This document shows, piece after piece, positions 54,679-64,000 of a stretch of DNA of 64,000 nucleotides; within the stretch, counting starts at the first letter, position 1, and every line of letters starts with the position of its first letter. Source of the DNA: Catellatospora sp. KI3 (GTDB taxonomy: Bacteria > Actinomycetota > Actinomycetes > Mycobacteriales > Micromonosporaceae); contig NZ_JASAMB010000001.1 in the NCBI RefSeq assembly GCF_029948125.1, forward strand, positions 558,001 to 622,000. Direction: 5' to 3'. The notes under the pieces were generated by a model. The model ran no database searches. It worked only from the letters and a program-made list of their open reading frames with translations, and had not been told where the DNA came from. Made by a program: the position numbers and the translations under genes.

Positions 54679-55629
54679 GTGTTGGCTAAGCGCGATCTCG
54701 GGTCCCGCGTGGTGGTACGCAGATTCGTCGGTTTCCGCGACGAACGCCCACAGTTCACCGATGTACTGGGCGAACTCACCGCACTCAGCGAGACGGAACT
54801 GTCCGTCCGCACGTCCCAAGGTGTGGTCGTGATGCCGCTGGCACAGGTGCACCGCGCGAAGGTGGTCCCGGCCCGGCGCGGCCCGACCGCCCGGGAGGTC
54901 GCCGCGCTCGAGCTGGCCGCCGCCGAGGCATGGCCCGCACCGGTACGGCGGCAGCTGGGCGACTGGTGGCTGCGGGCCGCCGAGGGGTACACGGGACGGG
55001 CGAACTCCGCGCTGCCGGTGGGCGACCCCGGCCTGCCCCTGCCCCGGGCGGTCGACGCGGTGGTCGGCTTCTACCGCGATCTGGGCCTGCCGCCGCAGGT
55101 GGACGTGCCGCTGCCGCTGGCCTCGTCGGTCGAGCGGGAGCTGCTGGCGCGCGGCTGGCACGCCGAGTGCACCGTGCAGGTGCAGACCTGCCCGCTGGAC
55201 GAGCTGATCGCGGCGACCCCGGACGGGGCGCAGTTCGCGCTGTCCGATACCCCCTCGGAGCAGCTGCTGGCCATGATCGCCGGCAGCCTCGGGCCGCTGC
55301 CGGACGCGGCCCGGCACGTGCTGACCGCCGTGCCCGGCGTGGTCTTCGCCCAGCACTTCGACGAGGCCGGCGAGCTACTGGCGCGGGCCCGGGGCACGGT
55401 CACCGGCGCGGGCCGCTGGCTCGGCGTCTTCGGCGTGGAGACGGCGCCTGCCGCCCGGCGCCGCGGGCTGGCCGCCGCCTCGATGGGCGTCCTGGCCCGC
55501 TGGGCCGCCGCTCAGGGCGCCACCGACGCGTTCCTCCAGGTCAACTCGCCCAACACGGGCGCGCTGGCGCTGTACGCGGGTCTCGGCTTCACCAGCCACC
55601 ACGTCTACACCCGCTACCGACTCCCCTGA
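54679..55629 (+). CDS. GNAT family acetyltransferase
   Basis: A 316-residue protein. The first ~75 residues form a small beta domain (TELSVRTSQGVVVMPLAQVH), and the C-terminal half is a GNAT fold with the acetyl-CoA loop VETAPAARRRGLAAASMGV and the closing NTGALALYAGLGFTSHHVY. Substrate unknown. GGAGGT lies upstream of the GTG start. It is divergent from fdxC, as seen for a GNAT gene beside fdxC in mycobacteria. A 17-bp hairpin terminator follows. Confidence 0.88.
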   Translation: MLAKRDLGSRVVVRRFVGFRDERPQFTDVLGELTALSETELSVRTSQGVVVMPLAQVHRAKVVPARRGPTAREVAALELAAAEAWPAPVRRQLGDWWLRAAEGYTGRANSALPVGDPGLPLPRAVDAVVGFYRDLGLPPQVDVPLPLASSVERELLARGWHAECTVQVQTCPLDELIAATPDGAQFALSDTPSEQLLAMIAGSLGPLPDAARHVLTAVPGVVFAQHFDEAGELLARARGTVTGAGRWLGVFGVETAPAARRRGLAAASMGVLARWAAAQGATDAFLQVNSPNTGALALYAGLGFTSHHVYTRYRLP

Positions 55630-55659
55630 CCACGGGCTCTGCTTCGCCGCCGCGACGGC

Positions 55660-55695
55660 GAGCGCCGGAGGACACCGTGGTGTCCTCCGGCGCTC
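55660..55695. terminator. Bidirectional hairpin terminator
   Basis: A perfect 17-bp stem (55660-55676 with 55679-55695), two-base loop, between converging GNAT and membrane-protein genes. Confidence 0.88.
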
Positions 55696-55718
55696 GGACG
55701 AACCGTGACCGGTACGGC

Positions 55719-56174
55719 CTACGCGCGGCGCGGGCGGGCCTTGCTGTGCTGCTGCTGCGCGAACGCCTTCAACTGGCGGGCCCGGTGGTCGGCGTTGAAC
55801 GCCATCAGGCCGACCAGGCCGAGCCCGGTACCGATGATGAACACCCCGGCGTAGAGCCAGATCTGGTTGAAGAACGCCCCGGCCCCGTGCGCGAACGGGC
55901 CCTCGCCCGCGAGCAGCGGCCCGACCAGGATGCTGAGCAGGCAGGCGACGCCACCCGCGGCGGCCAGGTCGGCGACGACCCGGGCCTGCGGCCGGACCCG
56001 TCCCCAGTAGACCGCCATCACCAGGAAGACCAGGCCGATCACGCCGAGCGCCACCAGTCCGGCCACGGACTGCCTGTCGGCGTCCGTGATGCCCTTGGCG
56101 ACCCAGCGGGCCACCAGGTTGACTGCGAACAGCACCGCCGCGATCACTCCGACCGGCAGCCACCGCTCCTTCAT
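55719..56174 (-). CDS. Four-span membrane protein
   Basis: A 151-residue protein with about four hydrophobic spans (LPVGVIAAVLFAVNLVARWV; VALGVIGLVFLVMAVYWG; GGVACLLSILVGPLLAG; LYAGVFIIGTGLGLVGLMAF) and a basic C-terminus ending in KARPRRA. GAGGAGG precedes the ATG, and the gene starts 24 bases after the VanW gene, so the two probably form an operon. No family name recognised. Confidence 0.8.
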   Translation of the reverse strand: MKERWLPVGVIAAVLFAVNLVARWVAKGITDADRQSVAGLVALGVIGLVFLVMAVYWGRVRPQARVVADLAAAGGVACLLSILVGPLLAGEGPFAHGAGAFFNQIWLYAGVFIIGTGLGLVGLMAFNADHRARQLKAFAQQQHSKARPRRA

Positions 56175-56197
56175 GGCATCCTCCTCAGCGCACATCA

Positions 56198-57907
56198 TCA
56201 CTGCGGTTTGGCATCGCACACGTATTGTGGCTCAGCGTCATACCGCCAGGTGAACTTCTCCCGCTTGAGTTCTTTACCGTCCTTGCGGAAGATGCGCCAG
56301 GCGTCCTGAGTGAAGCCCTGACTACCCTGAGTAGCAATGCAGGTCGGACCGGCCGGAAGTGACATCTTCTTCGGCTCGGTGATGTCGCGCTTCGGGTCGT
56401 ACTTCGTGGTGATGCTGTCGTAGACCTTGGTGGACCACATGCTCACCGTGATCGAGTCCGCGGTGTACGAGGTGTCGATCAGCACGCCGTACGGGGTGTC
56501 GTTGGTGAAGCGCAGGTCCAGCGACGGGTACATGATGGTCGACTCGATGACCGCCGGGTAGCGGGTGAAGTAGAACGAGTGCGGCTTGTGCTCCACGTCC
56601 TTCAGGCCCGCGTAGTACGAGGCGTTGAAGATCGTGGTGGTGAACTGCGACGCGCCGCCGCCCACGCCCGGGATCAGCTTGCCGTCCATGATGATCGGGG
56701 CGTCGTGGTAGCCCTCGGCGTAGCCGCGCGGGCCGGTGTGGCCGTTGAGGGAGAAGGTCTCGCCCGGCTTCACGATCGCGCCGTCGACCTCCTTGGCGAT
56801 CTGGATGATGTTCTTGCTGCGCGGGCTCTCCAGCCCGCCGGTGAAGTACGTGGTGAACGACGACACCTGCTCGCGGATGCCCAGCTTGGCCAGGTCCTTG
56901 GCGGTGGTCGCGGCCGCGACCTCGTTGATCTGCGCGGTCACGGTGCGCGCGCCGGCCTGCTTGAGCACCGGCACCAGGTCGGCGGCGAGCTTGGCCGTGT
57001 CGACCAAGGTGCCGCCGGTGCTGGCGATGACCTGCGCCTTGCCGTTCTTGCCGTCGATCGCGGCGTTCTTCGGCTGCGTCTCGACCCTGTCCAGGGTCGA
57101 CTTCCAGCCGCTGCGCAGCTTCTTCTCGTCGACCTTGACGGTCAGCTTCCCGTCCGCGTCCGAGCCGATGACCAGGCTCGACGCGATGACCCGGGTGGAC
57201 AGGCTCAGCCTGCCCTGCGGCGTGTCCACGGTCACCGGCGCGGCCACGGCGGGCTCGGCGACCTCGGCGATCATCGCGTCCACGTCGGCGGCGCTGCTGG
57301 CCGGAGTCTTGTCGACCAGCGGCACGGTCACCTCACCCTTGAGCCAGCCGTCGCGCACGGCGTCGGCGGCGCGGGCCGCGTCCAGAGCGCGGCCGGGCTT
57401 CGGGTAGACCGCCTTGGGTGTACGGCCGTCGAAGACCACCCCGGGCAGCGTCATCGCGGCGCCGCTGGCCTTGGCCGCGACCGGCTGCAGCGCGGCCGCC
57501 AGGCGGGCGGCGTCGACGGTGACCACCGGCGCCACGTCGGTGGTGCCGAAGGTGGAGGTGAGCGCGTCCCACGGGTTGTGCGCGGCGTCGGCCGCGGCGG
57601 CCACCGTGGCGTCCACGTCCACGCCCAGGCCGACGTCCTGCGGCTGCACCGTGGCGGTCTGGTCGCCGACGTGCACGGTCAGCGGGGCGGCGAGCTGGTC
57701 GGCGCGGGCGGCGAGCCCGTCGCGCAGCGCGTCGGCGGCCTCGGCGCGGTCGCGGTCGCCGATGGCGACCCCGAGCACGCGCACGTTGCGCGGGACCTCG
57801 CTACCGAGGGCGTAGCCAGCGAAAGCGGCGACCAGCGCCAGTGCGACGGCGGTGGTCGTACCTGCGATCAGCCAGCGTCGCCAGGACTTGCCGGGGGTGG
57901 AGAACAC
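56198..57907 (-). CDS. VanW family cell-wall-associated protein
   Basis: A 569-residue protein with an N-terminal membrane anchor (residues ~11-34), two repeated YoaR-like peptidoglycan-binding modules (TPLTVHVGDQTATVQPQDVG-type and LSLSTRVIASSLVIGSD), and a VanW domain (FTTYFTGGLESPRSKNIIQI, GETFSLNGHTGPRGYAEGYH, GGGASQFTTTIFNASYYAGL). VanW proteins accompany some glycopeptide-resistance loci but are widespread in actinobacteria with no confirmed activity. GTG start with GATGAGG upstream. Extracytoplasmic. Confidence 0.92.
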   Translation of the reverse strand: MFSTPGKSWRRWLIAGTTTAVALALVAAFAGYALGSEVPRNVRVLGVAIGDRDRAEAADALRDGLAARADQLAAPLTVHVGDQTATVQPQDVGLGVDVDATVAAAADAAHNPWDALTSTFGTTDVAPVVTVDAARLAAALQPVAAKASGAAMTLPGVVFDGRTPKAVYPKPGRALDAARAADAVRDGWLKGEVTVPLVDKTPASSAADVDAMIAEVAEPAVAAPVTVDTPQGRLSLSTRVIASSLVIGSDADGKLTVKVDEKKLRSGWKSTLDRVETQPKNAAIDGKNGKAQVIASTGGTLVDTAKLAADLVPVLKQAGARTVTAQINEVAAATTAKDLAKLGIREQVSSFTTYFTGGLESPRSKNIIQIAKEVDGAIVKPGETFSLNGHTGPRGYAEGYHDAPIIMDGKLIPGVGGGASQFTTTIFNASYYAGLKDVEHKPHSFYFTRYPAVIESTIMYPSLDLRFTNDTPYGVLIDTSYTADSITVSMWSTKVYDSITTKYDPKRDITEPKKMSLPAGPTCIATQGSQGFTQDAWRIFRKDGKELKREKFTWRYDAEPQYVCDAKPQ

Positions 57908-58049
57908 AGACGAACCTCATCATCGTTGGTGGGGCCTCTTGCGGAGAACCCGCTGCTCGACGCGCCGAGACGCGCCCCCTGCGGGGCCTCCGGCGGTCTA
58001 GGGTAACGCGATATACGAAGCTCGCCCACATTCGAGAAAATAGGTCGAT

Positions 58050-59405
58050 ATGGGGGATTCTGCCGGTTCTGAGCTCGAACATCGGGTAGCGCCGCATGTA
58101 CGGCGGCTGCGCAGCAGGGCGCTGCGCGACCGGCTGGCCGAGAGCCTGCTGTTCATACCCGGCCTGATGCTGGCCGCCTCGGTCGCGCTGGCCATGGTGC
58201 TCGGGCACATCGACGCCCACCACGTCGGCCTGCTCAGCGAGTGGGTCACCTTCACCCCGGACGTGGCCGTGACGCTGCTGGGCATCATCGCCGGTGCGAT
58301 GATCACCACAGCTGGAGTGGTCTTCTCGCTGCTGGTGGTGTCGCTCCAGCTCGCCAGCGGGCAGTTCTCACCCCGGGTGCTGCGCGGCTTCTGGCGCGAC
58401 CGGCCCGGCCAGGTCCTGGTGGGCCTGCTGCTCAGCACGTTCGCCTTCTGCGTGCTGGCCCTGGCGCGCGTCGACACCAGCGCCACCGTGGCGCCCACGC
58501 TGACCGTCGGCTGCGCTCTGCTGCTGACCCTCGCCTCGGTGCTCGCCATCGTCGTCTACCTGGACCGCATCAGCCGCCAGCAGTACGTCGGCCGGATCAT
58601 GGAACGCGTCGCCCGCGAGACCACCTCCCTGATCGCCGAGCTGCCCTACGGCCCCCGCATCGGCGTCAAGGTGGGTGAGCCGGTGGAGCCGCCGGACGTC
58701 GCCGCGCTGGGGCCGGGGCTGGCCGTGCCGGCGGTCCACGACGGCTGGGTGCAGCAGCTCAGCCGACGGGCCCTGGTCGCGGCCGCGCCGCCCGGCTCGG
58801 TGGTGCGGCTGGACACGCGCGTGGGGGCGTACCTGGTGGCGGGCACGCCCATGGTCACCATCTGGCCCGCCCCCGCCGACCCGGCGACCTCGGCCCGGCT
58901 GGTCTGCGACGCGGTCATCGTCGGGGTGGCCCGGACCATGCAGCAGGACATCGACTTCGGGCTGCGCCAGCTCTCCGACATCGGGCTGCGGGCGCTGTCG
59001 GCGGCGGTCAACGACCCCACCACCGCGATCGAGGTGATCCTGCGCATGGCGTCGGTGCTGCGACCGCTCATGCTGGCCGAGACGCCCGCCCGCGCCGTAC
59101 GCGACGGGCAGGGGCGCACGCTGCTCACGCCGCACGAGCTGGGCCATGCCGACTACGTCGAGCACGCCTTCCACCAGCTGCGCACCTACGCGGCACCGCA
59201 CCCGAGCGTGGTGGTGCCGCTGGTGCGCAGCATGCGCATGCTGCGCACCGCCTGCACCGACCCGGCGCGCGGACCGCTGACCCCGGACCGGGCCGCCACC
59301 GTGGCCGCGCTGGACCAGCAGCTGGCGCTCACGGTCGCCGCCGTACGCCGCGCCGGACCGCTGCCGGAGGAGCTGGCCGCGATCGAGGCGATCGCGGCCG
59401 GCTGA
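58050..59405 (+). CDS. DUF2254 membrane protein
   Basis: A 451-residue protein with four to five spans in the first half (LFIPGLMLAASVALAMVLG; VAVTLLGIIAGAMITTAGVV; VLVGLLLSTFAFCVLAL) and a soluble C-terminal half containing the family motif DIDFGLRQLSDIGLRALS and AVNDPTTAIEVI. The DUF2254 family is of unknown function. ATG 58050; only four bases separate its stop from that of the secreted protein gene on the other strand. Confidence 0.9.
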   Translation: MGDSAGSELEHRVAPHVRRLRSRALRDRLAESLLFIPGLMLAASVALAMVLGHIDAHHVGLLSEWVTFTPDVAVTLLGIIAGAMITTAGVVFSLLVVSLQLASGQFSPRVLRGFWRDRPGQVLVGLLLSTFAFCVLALARVDTSATVAPTLTVGCALLLTLASVLAIVVYLDRISRQQYVGRIMERVARETTSLIAELPYGPRIGVKVGEPVEPPDVAALGPGLAVPAVHDGWVQQLSRRALVAAAPPGSVVRLDTRVGAYLVAGTPMVTIWPAPADPATSARLVCDAVIVGVARTMQQDIDFGLRQLSDIGLRALSAAVNDPTTAIEVILRMASVLRPLMLAETPARAVRDGQGRTLLTPHELGHADYVEHAFHQLRTYAAPHPSVVVPLVRSMRMLRTACTDPARGPLTPDRAATVAALDQQLALTVAAVRRAGPLPEELAAIEAIAAG

Positions 59406-59409
59406 GACC

Positions 59410-60342
59410 TCACAAGGGCAGCTTGGCCTTGACCGCCGTGCCCTGCGTACCGATCTCCTGCCACTTAGCGCCCAGCGCGTTCAGGTCGGCCTCGTGCGCC
59501 TCGGTGAAGTCGGCCAGCTCGTCGCGGGCACCGGCCATCGCCAGCTGCCACACCGGCGTGCGGCAGGTCCGGTCGGCGGCCACCGCCTTGTCCTGGAACG
59601 CGATCGCCTGCTGCCACGGCCCCGGGTGCGTCTTCGGGCTCACCGGCACACCCCGGTCGTTGAACTTCTCGCGCACCGCGGCGTAGAGCTCGCCCAGGTC
59701 GTTGGCCTCGATCCCCTGCCTGGCCATGCAGCTGCCGTAGCCGAGCATCGCCGACTGCACGGCCGGGTCGTCGCCGACGCGGCGCAGCAGCTCCAGGAAC
59801 TGCGCGTCCAGCTGCAGGCTCGCCTCGGGCACGAACCTGCCCTCGTACGACTCCGCCGGCGGCTCGCAGTACACGAGCTGGTCGGAGTACTGCTGGCGCT
59901 GCTCGGGCGGCAGCCGGTCGAAGCCGGGGTTGCTGTACTCCTCCTGCGCCGTGGCCGCCTCGACCGACGCCGCGACGCTGGTGAGCAGCTTCTCCGCACC
60001 CGGCTCGACCACCGCCGAGACCTCGAACGGCAGCAGCGTGCGGTCGCTGCCGGCCTTCACGAACGGCGGCGGCGTGTACCCGAAGCGCTCCTTGGCCATG
60101 CAGTCCTTGATCGGCTGCTGGTACGCCTGGTACGTGAGCACCTCGACGGCCTCGTGCTGCGCCACCGTGCCGTTGATCCGCTCGTACGTCGCGACCAGGC
60201 CCGCCTCGACGGCGTTGGCCGCGGGCACGGACAGCGGGGCCGGACCGGCCTCCCTCGCGTACCCGGCGAGGGTGAGCACGCTCAGCACCCCGACGGCTCC
60301 CACCGCCGCGTGCCGCCGCCACTGCTGACCCGTGAACCTCAT
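59410..60342 (-). CDS. Secreted hypothetical protein
   Basis: A 310-residue protein with an N-terminal signal or anchor (RHAAVGAVGVLSVLTLAGYA). The mature part is helical with six Cys (KDCMAKE, LVYCEPP, GSCMARQGI, RTCRTP), suggesting disulfides, and the order QPIKDCMAKERFGY / YGSCMARQGI / DRTCRTPVW repeats a CM-type pattern. GGGAGAGGG precedes the ATG. No family recognised. Confidence 0.8.
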   Translation of the reverse strand: MRFTGQQWRRHAAVGAVGVLSVLTLAGYAREAGPAPLSVPAANAVEAGLVATYERINGTVAQHEAVEVLTYQAYQQPIKDCMAKERFGYTPPPFVKAGSDRTLLPFEVSAVVEPGAEKLLTSVAASVEAATAQEEYSNPGFDRLPPEQRQQYSDQLVYCEPPAESYEGRFVPEASLQLDAQFLELLRRVGDDPAVQSAMLGYGSCMARQGIEANDLGELYAAVREKFNDRGVPVSPKTHPGPWQQAIAFQDKAVAADRTCRTPVWQLAMAGARDELADFTEAHEADLNALGAKWQEIGTQGTAVKAKLPL

Positions 60343-60528
60343 CGTCGCCCTCTCCCGGCCGTTGACAAATGACCAGGACATCCTGGGCAGACGTCCGGTC
60401 AGTGTCCATGGCCCGTACGGTGCGGGCTTGCCCGCACCGTCGGCGCCCACCGCGCTGACCAGCATGTTCATCGCCGCCGACGGTCGAGTGTGGTGTCGGT
60501 AACGTGACATGCGCCCGACCGGGCGACC

Positions 60529-61755
60529 TCACCTCCGGGAGAAGCGCCGCAGCAGCAGCCGCCCGCCGGACAGGCCCAGGATCAGCACGGTCACCGTGTC
60601 ACGGCCGGTCTTGACCGGGTCCCGCCGGTGCTCCGAACTCACCACGGCCGCCGGCGTGTGCCGCGGGCGCGGCCGGGGGCTGGGCGGCGTCGGCCGCGGC
60701 TGCGACGACGGCGGCGGCACCACCGGCGCGGGCAGCACCGGTGGCGGCGGCACGATCGGGCTGGGCAGCAGCGGCCGCGGACTCGGGCTCGGCGACGGAC
60801 TGCGGCTGGGCGACGGGCTCGGACTCGGACTGACACTCGGGCTCGGGCTCGGGCTCGGCGAAGGCGGCGGACTCGGCGAGGGGCTGGGGGACGGCGACGG
60901 GCTGGGCGGTGCGGCGACCCAGGCTCCGTCGGTGCTGCTCAGCGGGGAGTCGGTGGCCAGCTGCACCGCCGTCGCGCTGCCCAGGTCGATCCGGTACTGG
61001 GTGGTGATCCGGCCGTCGCCGTTGTTGACCGTGTACAGGTCGCCGCCGATCACGGCCGAGGTGCCGTAGGTGCCGCCCGGACGCGGGCCGCCGCCCAGCG
61101 CCCGGCGGGTGGTCGCGCCGGTGTCCGGGTCCACCCGGACCAGCACGGGCGGCCCGCCGGTGCTGGAGTCGACGCCGTAGAGCAGGCCGTCGGCCGGGTT
61201 CAGCGCCCAGTCGCCGAGATAGGACGGCACCGACAGGGGCAGGTCGCGCAGCACGTGCCCGAAGGTCGGGCGGGACGGTCCGATGTCGAGGATTAGCAGG
61301 CGGTCGTCAGCCTGCAGGTAGAGCAGGCCGTCGGCCGCGGTGCCGCCGTACGCGTGGGAGATCGGGGTGGTCGAGCCGGGCGGGCGCCCGCCCACCGGGC
61401 CGTGGTCGGTCACGGCACCCGTTCGGGTGATGGAGACCAGGTGCCCGCCGCCGCCGAGCGGCGCCGAGAACCGGCGCGTGGCCACCCCGTAGAGCAGCCG
61501 CTGCGCGGCGTCCCAGCCGATGGCGTTGACCGAGTAGTCGAGGTCGGCCACCGGCCGTACGGCACCGGTCTGCGGGTCGAGCTCGACCAGGTCGGACGGC
61601 ACGTTGGGCACCGGGGTGCGCACCTGCAGCAGCGTGCCCGGCAGGGGCGCGGCGACGCCCCGGGCCGGTCCGCCGAGCAGCACCGGAAACGCCAGCGCGG
61701 CACCGGCGGCGGCGAGCGCGCCGAGCAGGGGTCGATATCGGGAGCTGGTACGCAT
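60529..61755 (-). CDS. Secreted/anchored protein with beta-propeller-like domain and Ser-Pro stalk
   Basis: A 408-residue protein: signal peptide (to about residue 36), a DUF6923-like domain of short repeats (DLVELDPQTGAVRPVADLDY, LYGVDSSTGGPPVLVRVDPD, GDLYTVNNGDGRITTQ), a long SPSPSP-rich stalk (about residues 285-345), then a Pro/Arg region and a C-terminal hydrophobic stretch VTVLILGLSGGRLLL with Arg tail. This layout suggests surface display. ATG 61755. Confidence 0.8.
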   Translation of the reverse strand: MRTSSRYRPLLGALAAAGAALAFPVLLGGPARGVAAPLPGTLLQVRTPVPNVPSDLVELDPQTGAVRPVADLDYSVNAIGWDAAQRLLYGVATRRFSAPLGGGGHLVSITRTGAVTDHGPVGGRPPGSTTPISHAYGGTAADGLLYLQADDRLLILDIGPSRPTFGHVLRDLPLSVPSYLGDWALNPADGLLYGVDSSTGGPPVLVRVDPDTGATTRRALGGGPRPGGTYGTSAVIGGDLYTVNNGDGRITTQYRIDLGSATAVQLATDSPLSSTDGAWVAAPPSPSPSPSPSPSPPPSPSPSPSPSVSPSPSPSPSRSPSPSPSPRPLLPSPIVPPPPVLPAPVVPPPSSQPRPTPPSPRPRPRHTPAAVVSSEHRRDPVKTGRDTVTVLILGLSGGRLLLRRFSRR

Positions 61756-61808
61756 ACCATCCTGTATAGCCCCAGATGTACTGTTTGGGCGAATCGGTGG
61801 AGGAATGC

Positions 61809-62570
61809 ATGCAGGCGTACGTGATCGGCTTACTGTGGTTCCTCGGCGTGTCCGCCGTCGCCGCCGTGGCGGTGGTGCTGATCCGCCGATCCTGGCCGCC
61901 GGACCAGCGGGCCGACATCCACGACGTGCTCAGCGTCGTCTTCTCGATGACCGGCACGCTGTACGCCGTCGTCGCCGCCTTCGTCTTCATCGACGTCTGG
62001 CAGATCGGCAACGACGCCCGCGCCGCCACCTACCGCGAAGCCCAGACGGTGCAGGCGATCGCGTGGTCGACCGAGAGCAGCCCGCCCGAGCTGCGCGCCC
62101 AGATCGTGGCACTGTCCAAGCAGTACCTGCACGAGATCATCGATCAGGAGCTGCCCCGGCTGCGGGCCGGGCTGCCCGTCGGCGAGGAGGGCTGGACCGT
62201 GCTGGACGACCTGCGCTCGGTCAGCGCGCGGACCCCCGCCGGCGCCGACGACGGCGGAGACAGCCCGGAGCTCGCGGTGCAGGCCGTCATGCAGGCGCGC
62301 GAGGACCGGCTGGCCCTGGGCGACAAGCGGATCGGCAGCGTGACCTGGTTCGCGCTGCTGTTCGGGGCGCTGCTGGCCGGGATGCCGATCCTGTTCTTCC
62401 GGTTCGAGCACATCGGTACGCAGCTGGCCATGACCACCGCGGTGGTCGGCATGATCACGCTGCTGCTGGTGACCATCCACCAGATCGAGCGCCCGTTCAC
62501 CAGCACCGAACGCGTCCCCGCCACCGCCTACCAGAACGCCCTGACCCGCCTCGACGCCCTAGACGGCTGA
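61809..62570 (+). CDS. DUF4239 (bestrophin-like) membrane protein
   Basis: A 253-residue protein with two N-terminal spans (residues ~3-22 and ~45-65, containing VVFSMTGTLYAVVAAFVFID), a long soluble loop and two C-terminal spans (FALLFGALLAGMPILFF, TAVVGMITLLLVTIH). The pattern and WQIGNDARAATYREAQTVQA match DUF4239, distantly related to bestrophin channels. GGAGGA lies six bases before ATG 61809. Its stop lies 12 bases inside the converging neighbour. Confidence 0.88.
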   Translation: MQAYVIGLLWFLGVSAVAAVAVVLIRRSWPPDQRADIHDVLSVVFSMTGTLYAVVAAFVFIDVWQIGNDARAATYREAQTVQAIAWSTESSPPELRAQIVALSKQYLHEIIDQELPRLRAGLPVGEEGWTVLDDLRSVSARTPAGADDGGDSPELAVQAVMQAREDRLALGDKRIGSVTWFALLFGALLAGMPILFFRFEHIGTQLAMTTAVVGMITLLLVTIHQIERPFTSTERVPATAYQNALTRLDALDG

Positions 62571-62975
62571 CCCGCGCGGTGGGCGGGGGGCGCGGGCGCT
62601 CAGGAAGGCGACCGGGCCGACCAGGGCCATCCCGCCCAGCGCGAGCAGGGCCAGGCCCAGCCACGAGTTGGCGAGCTGGTCGCCCTCGGTGGTGCCGCCC
62701 ACGGCGAAGATCATCACGAGGAACCACGGCACGGCGGCGAACCACCAGCCCCACGGTGCGCCGACCGCCGTCCGGGCGAACCAGATCAGGGCGATGTTCG
62801 CCCCGACCGCCAGCGGCAGCACCCACACCGCGGGCCAGCCGCCAACCCGGACCGAGGTGCACACCGCCTCGATGAACGCGGTCAGCACCGCCAGCACGAC
62901 GGTGACCGCCGCCCCGGCCACGCCCAGCACCAGTCGGGTGCCGTGCGGGTCGGGGCGGTCGTCGACCGCGGTCAC
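62559..62975 (-). CDS. Small polytopic membrane protein, coupled to mshB
   Basis: A 138-residue protein with four spans ([76 protein letters not shown]). The GTG start overlaps the mshB stop (GTGA), so it is translated with mshB; a similar small membrane gene follows mshB in other actinobacteria as I recall. Function unknown. Confidence 0.85.
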   Translation of the reverse strand: MTAVDDRPDPHGTRLVLGVAGAAVTVVLAVLTAFIEAVCTSVRVGGWPAVWVLPLAVGANIALIWFARTAVGAPWGWWFAAVPWFLVMIFAVGGTTEGDQLANSWLGLALLALGGMALVGPVAFLSARAPRPPRGSAV

Positions 62976-63829
62976 TCCAGCCCGGCGAACAGGTCGGTCT
63001 CCCAGCCGTACGGCCCGTCGCCGCGACCCCGCTCACCCAGCGCCAGCGTGTAGTGCTCGACGCCCATGAACTCCTGCCCGAAGTTCCCGGCGATCGAGTA
63101 CAGCCAGGAGGTGTCCGGGATCTGGGTGGCGTGCGCCTTCAGCGCGGCGATCTTGGCGTCGTGGTAGTCGGAGCCGTCGATGCAGGCGGCGACCTCGTCG
63201 TCGGGCGTGCCGAACGGGAAGTCCTCGACGCTGGTGATGCCCGCGAACGGGTTGTCGGTCGAGTCGCGCAGCGCCTCGACGCCCGCCTTGAGCACGCTCA
63301 GCGGCATCGCGGTCCAGTAGATCTTCTTAGGGCCGAAGCCCCGCTCGGCGGCCAGCTCGCTGGCCCGCATCGCGACCCGGTGGGCCTGGATGTGGTCGGG
63401 GTGACCGTAGAAGCCGTTCGCGTCGTACGTGACGACGATCTGGGGCCGGACCTCGTCCATGATCGCGAGCAGGTGGGTCGAGGCCTCCTCCAGGTCCGCA
63501 CCCCAGAAGGCGCGCGGGTGCTCGTTGGCCGGGGTGCCCATCATGCCGGAGTCGCGGTAGCGCCCGGCGCCGCCGAGCTGCCGGTGGTCGATGTCGCCGA
63601 GCGCCGCCAGCGCGGCGCGCAGCTCGGTGAGCCGGTAGCCGCCGAGCTGGTCGGCCTGGCTCGCCTCCAGCTGGGCGAGCGCGGGCACGTGGATCTCGCC
63701 CTCCTCGCCGAGGGTGCAGGTCACCAGGGTCACCTTGGCGCCCTGGGCGGCGTAGTGCGCCATGGTCGCGCCGGTGCCGATGGACTCGTCGTCGGGGTGG
63801 GCGTGAACGAAGAGAATGCTGCGGGCCAC
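62972..63829 (-). CDS. mshB: GlcNAc-Ins deacetylase of mycothiol biosynthesis
   Basis: A 285-residue LmbE/PIG-L family zinc deacetylase. The AHPDDE motif ([14 protein letters not shown], residues ~9-20) and downstream [15 protein letters not shown] provide the zinc ligands. It deacetylates GlcNAc-inositol in mycothiol synthesis, the actinobacterial thiol used by the glutaredoxin-like protein encoded at 19.2 kb. GTG start at 63829. Length and motifs are typical of MshB rather than Mca. Confidence 0.93.
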   Translation of the reverse strand: MARSILFVHAHPDDESIGTGATMAHYAAQGAKVTLVTCTLGEEGEIHVPALAQLEASQADQLGGYRLTELRAALAALGDIDHRQLGGAGRYRDSGMMGTPANEHPRAFWGADLEEASTHLLAIMDEVRPQIVVTYDANGFYGHPDHIQAHRVAMRASELAAERGFGPKKIYWTAMPLSVLKAGVEALRDSTDNPFAGITSVEDFPFGTPDDEVAACIDGSDYHDAKIAALKAHATQIPDTSWLYSIAGNFGQEFMGVEHYTLALGERGRGDGPYGWETDLFAGLE

Positions 63830-63896
63830 CCGGTCACTCTAGCCCGCATCAGGCAAACCGCCACGCGCCTGCCTGTCGCGTCGATAGCATCCGGCC

Positions 63897-64000
63897 ATGG
63901 GTGAGCAGCAGGTCCGGCCCGGTACGGGCGGACACACCATTGCCGTGAGCAGCGACGGCCTACGGGTCGGCCATCTGCATCACGGAGTGCTGCGAAATTG
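63897..64000 (+). CDS. Start of a truncated gene at window edge
   Basis: An open frame reading MGEQQVRPGTGGHTIAVSSD and on to the edge. TAGCAT lies a few bases before the ATG, compatible with a leaderless promoter. Too short to identify; the open frame may also be fortuitous. Confidence 0.4.
   Translation, partial: MGEQQVRPGTGGHTIAVSSDGLRVGHLHHGVLRN

Noticed and set aside
56198-57907. Glycopeptide resistance locus
   Set aside because: VanW alone is common in actinobacteria; no vanH, vanA, vanX or two-component genes are present.

Overview
The window is about 64 kb of very GC-rich DNA (mostly over 70 percent G+C) with few gaps and many GTG starts. It is actinobacterial chromosome and most likely from the family Micromonosporaceae. 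Supporting markers are mycothiol synthesis (mshB), WhiB7, the AdnAB helicase-nuclease, mycoredoxin-like glutaredoxin, an IdeR/DmdR-type iron box and several families of GC-rich intergenic palindromes. All family names come from reading the translations; no database search was possible.

Layout. 1-6.2 kb: end of a DHA2-type exporter, an iron-box-controlled siderophore-interacting flavoprotein, a TRIC-type channel, two paralogous membrane/acidic proteins, a secreted protein with a von Willebrand factor D domain, and the initiator tRNA. 6.3-36.5 kb: a core matching the order I recall from Mycobacterium tuberculosis Rv3193c-Rv3202c: UPF0182, Lon-like PDZ protease, DUF2342 zinc protease, YgjP-like peptidase, DUF5679, ThiF-like protein, ABC1 kinase, WhiB7, UvrD2, glutaredoxin, NudC and AdnB/AdnA. 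It is interrupted by lineage additions: an XRE/DUF5753 regulator, an ArsR-like regulator with exporter, an M16 peptidase pair, a flavoprotein, and a mycosin-like protein that has lost its catalytic His. 36.5-44 kb: accessory secreted or envelope genes (HEYGH metallopeptidase, SigE-family sigma factor with a membrane HAF-repeat partner, GH87-like alpha-1,3-glucanase, DUF4407 protein) and a RelE toxin remnant.

44-54.6 kb: lysine/peptidoglycan genes (LOG protein, dapE, dapD, then dapC and fdxC) with a conflict-type cassette between dapD and dapC. The cassette has two parts. One is a plus-strand set made of an Fe-S/RecB-like protein, an unknown protein and a compact SF1 helicase. The other is a minus-strand pair resembling Septu PtuA/PtuB, whose HNH part appears to be missing from the PtuB-like member. 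This is the best candidate for an undescribed system.

54.6-64 kb: GNAT acetyltransferase, VanW protein, DUF2254 and DUF4239 membrane proteins, secreted unknowns and mshB.

Visible regulation includes an iron box, a long whiB7 leader with a 116-codon upstream ORF and terminator, a palindromic operator at the ArsR-like gene, strong hairpin terminators, and an apparent CTG start for dapC coupled to the ferredoxin stop codon.
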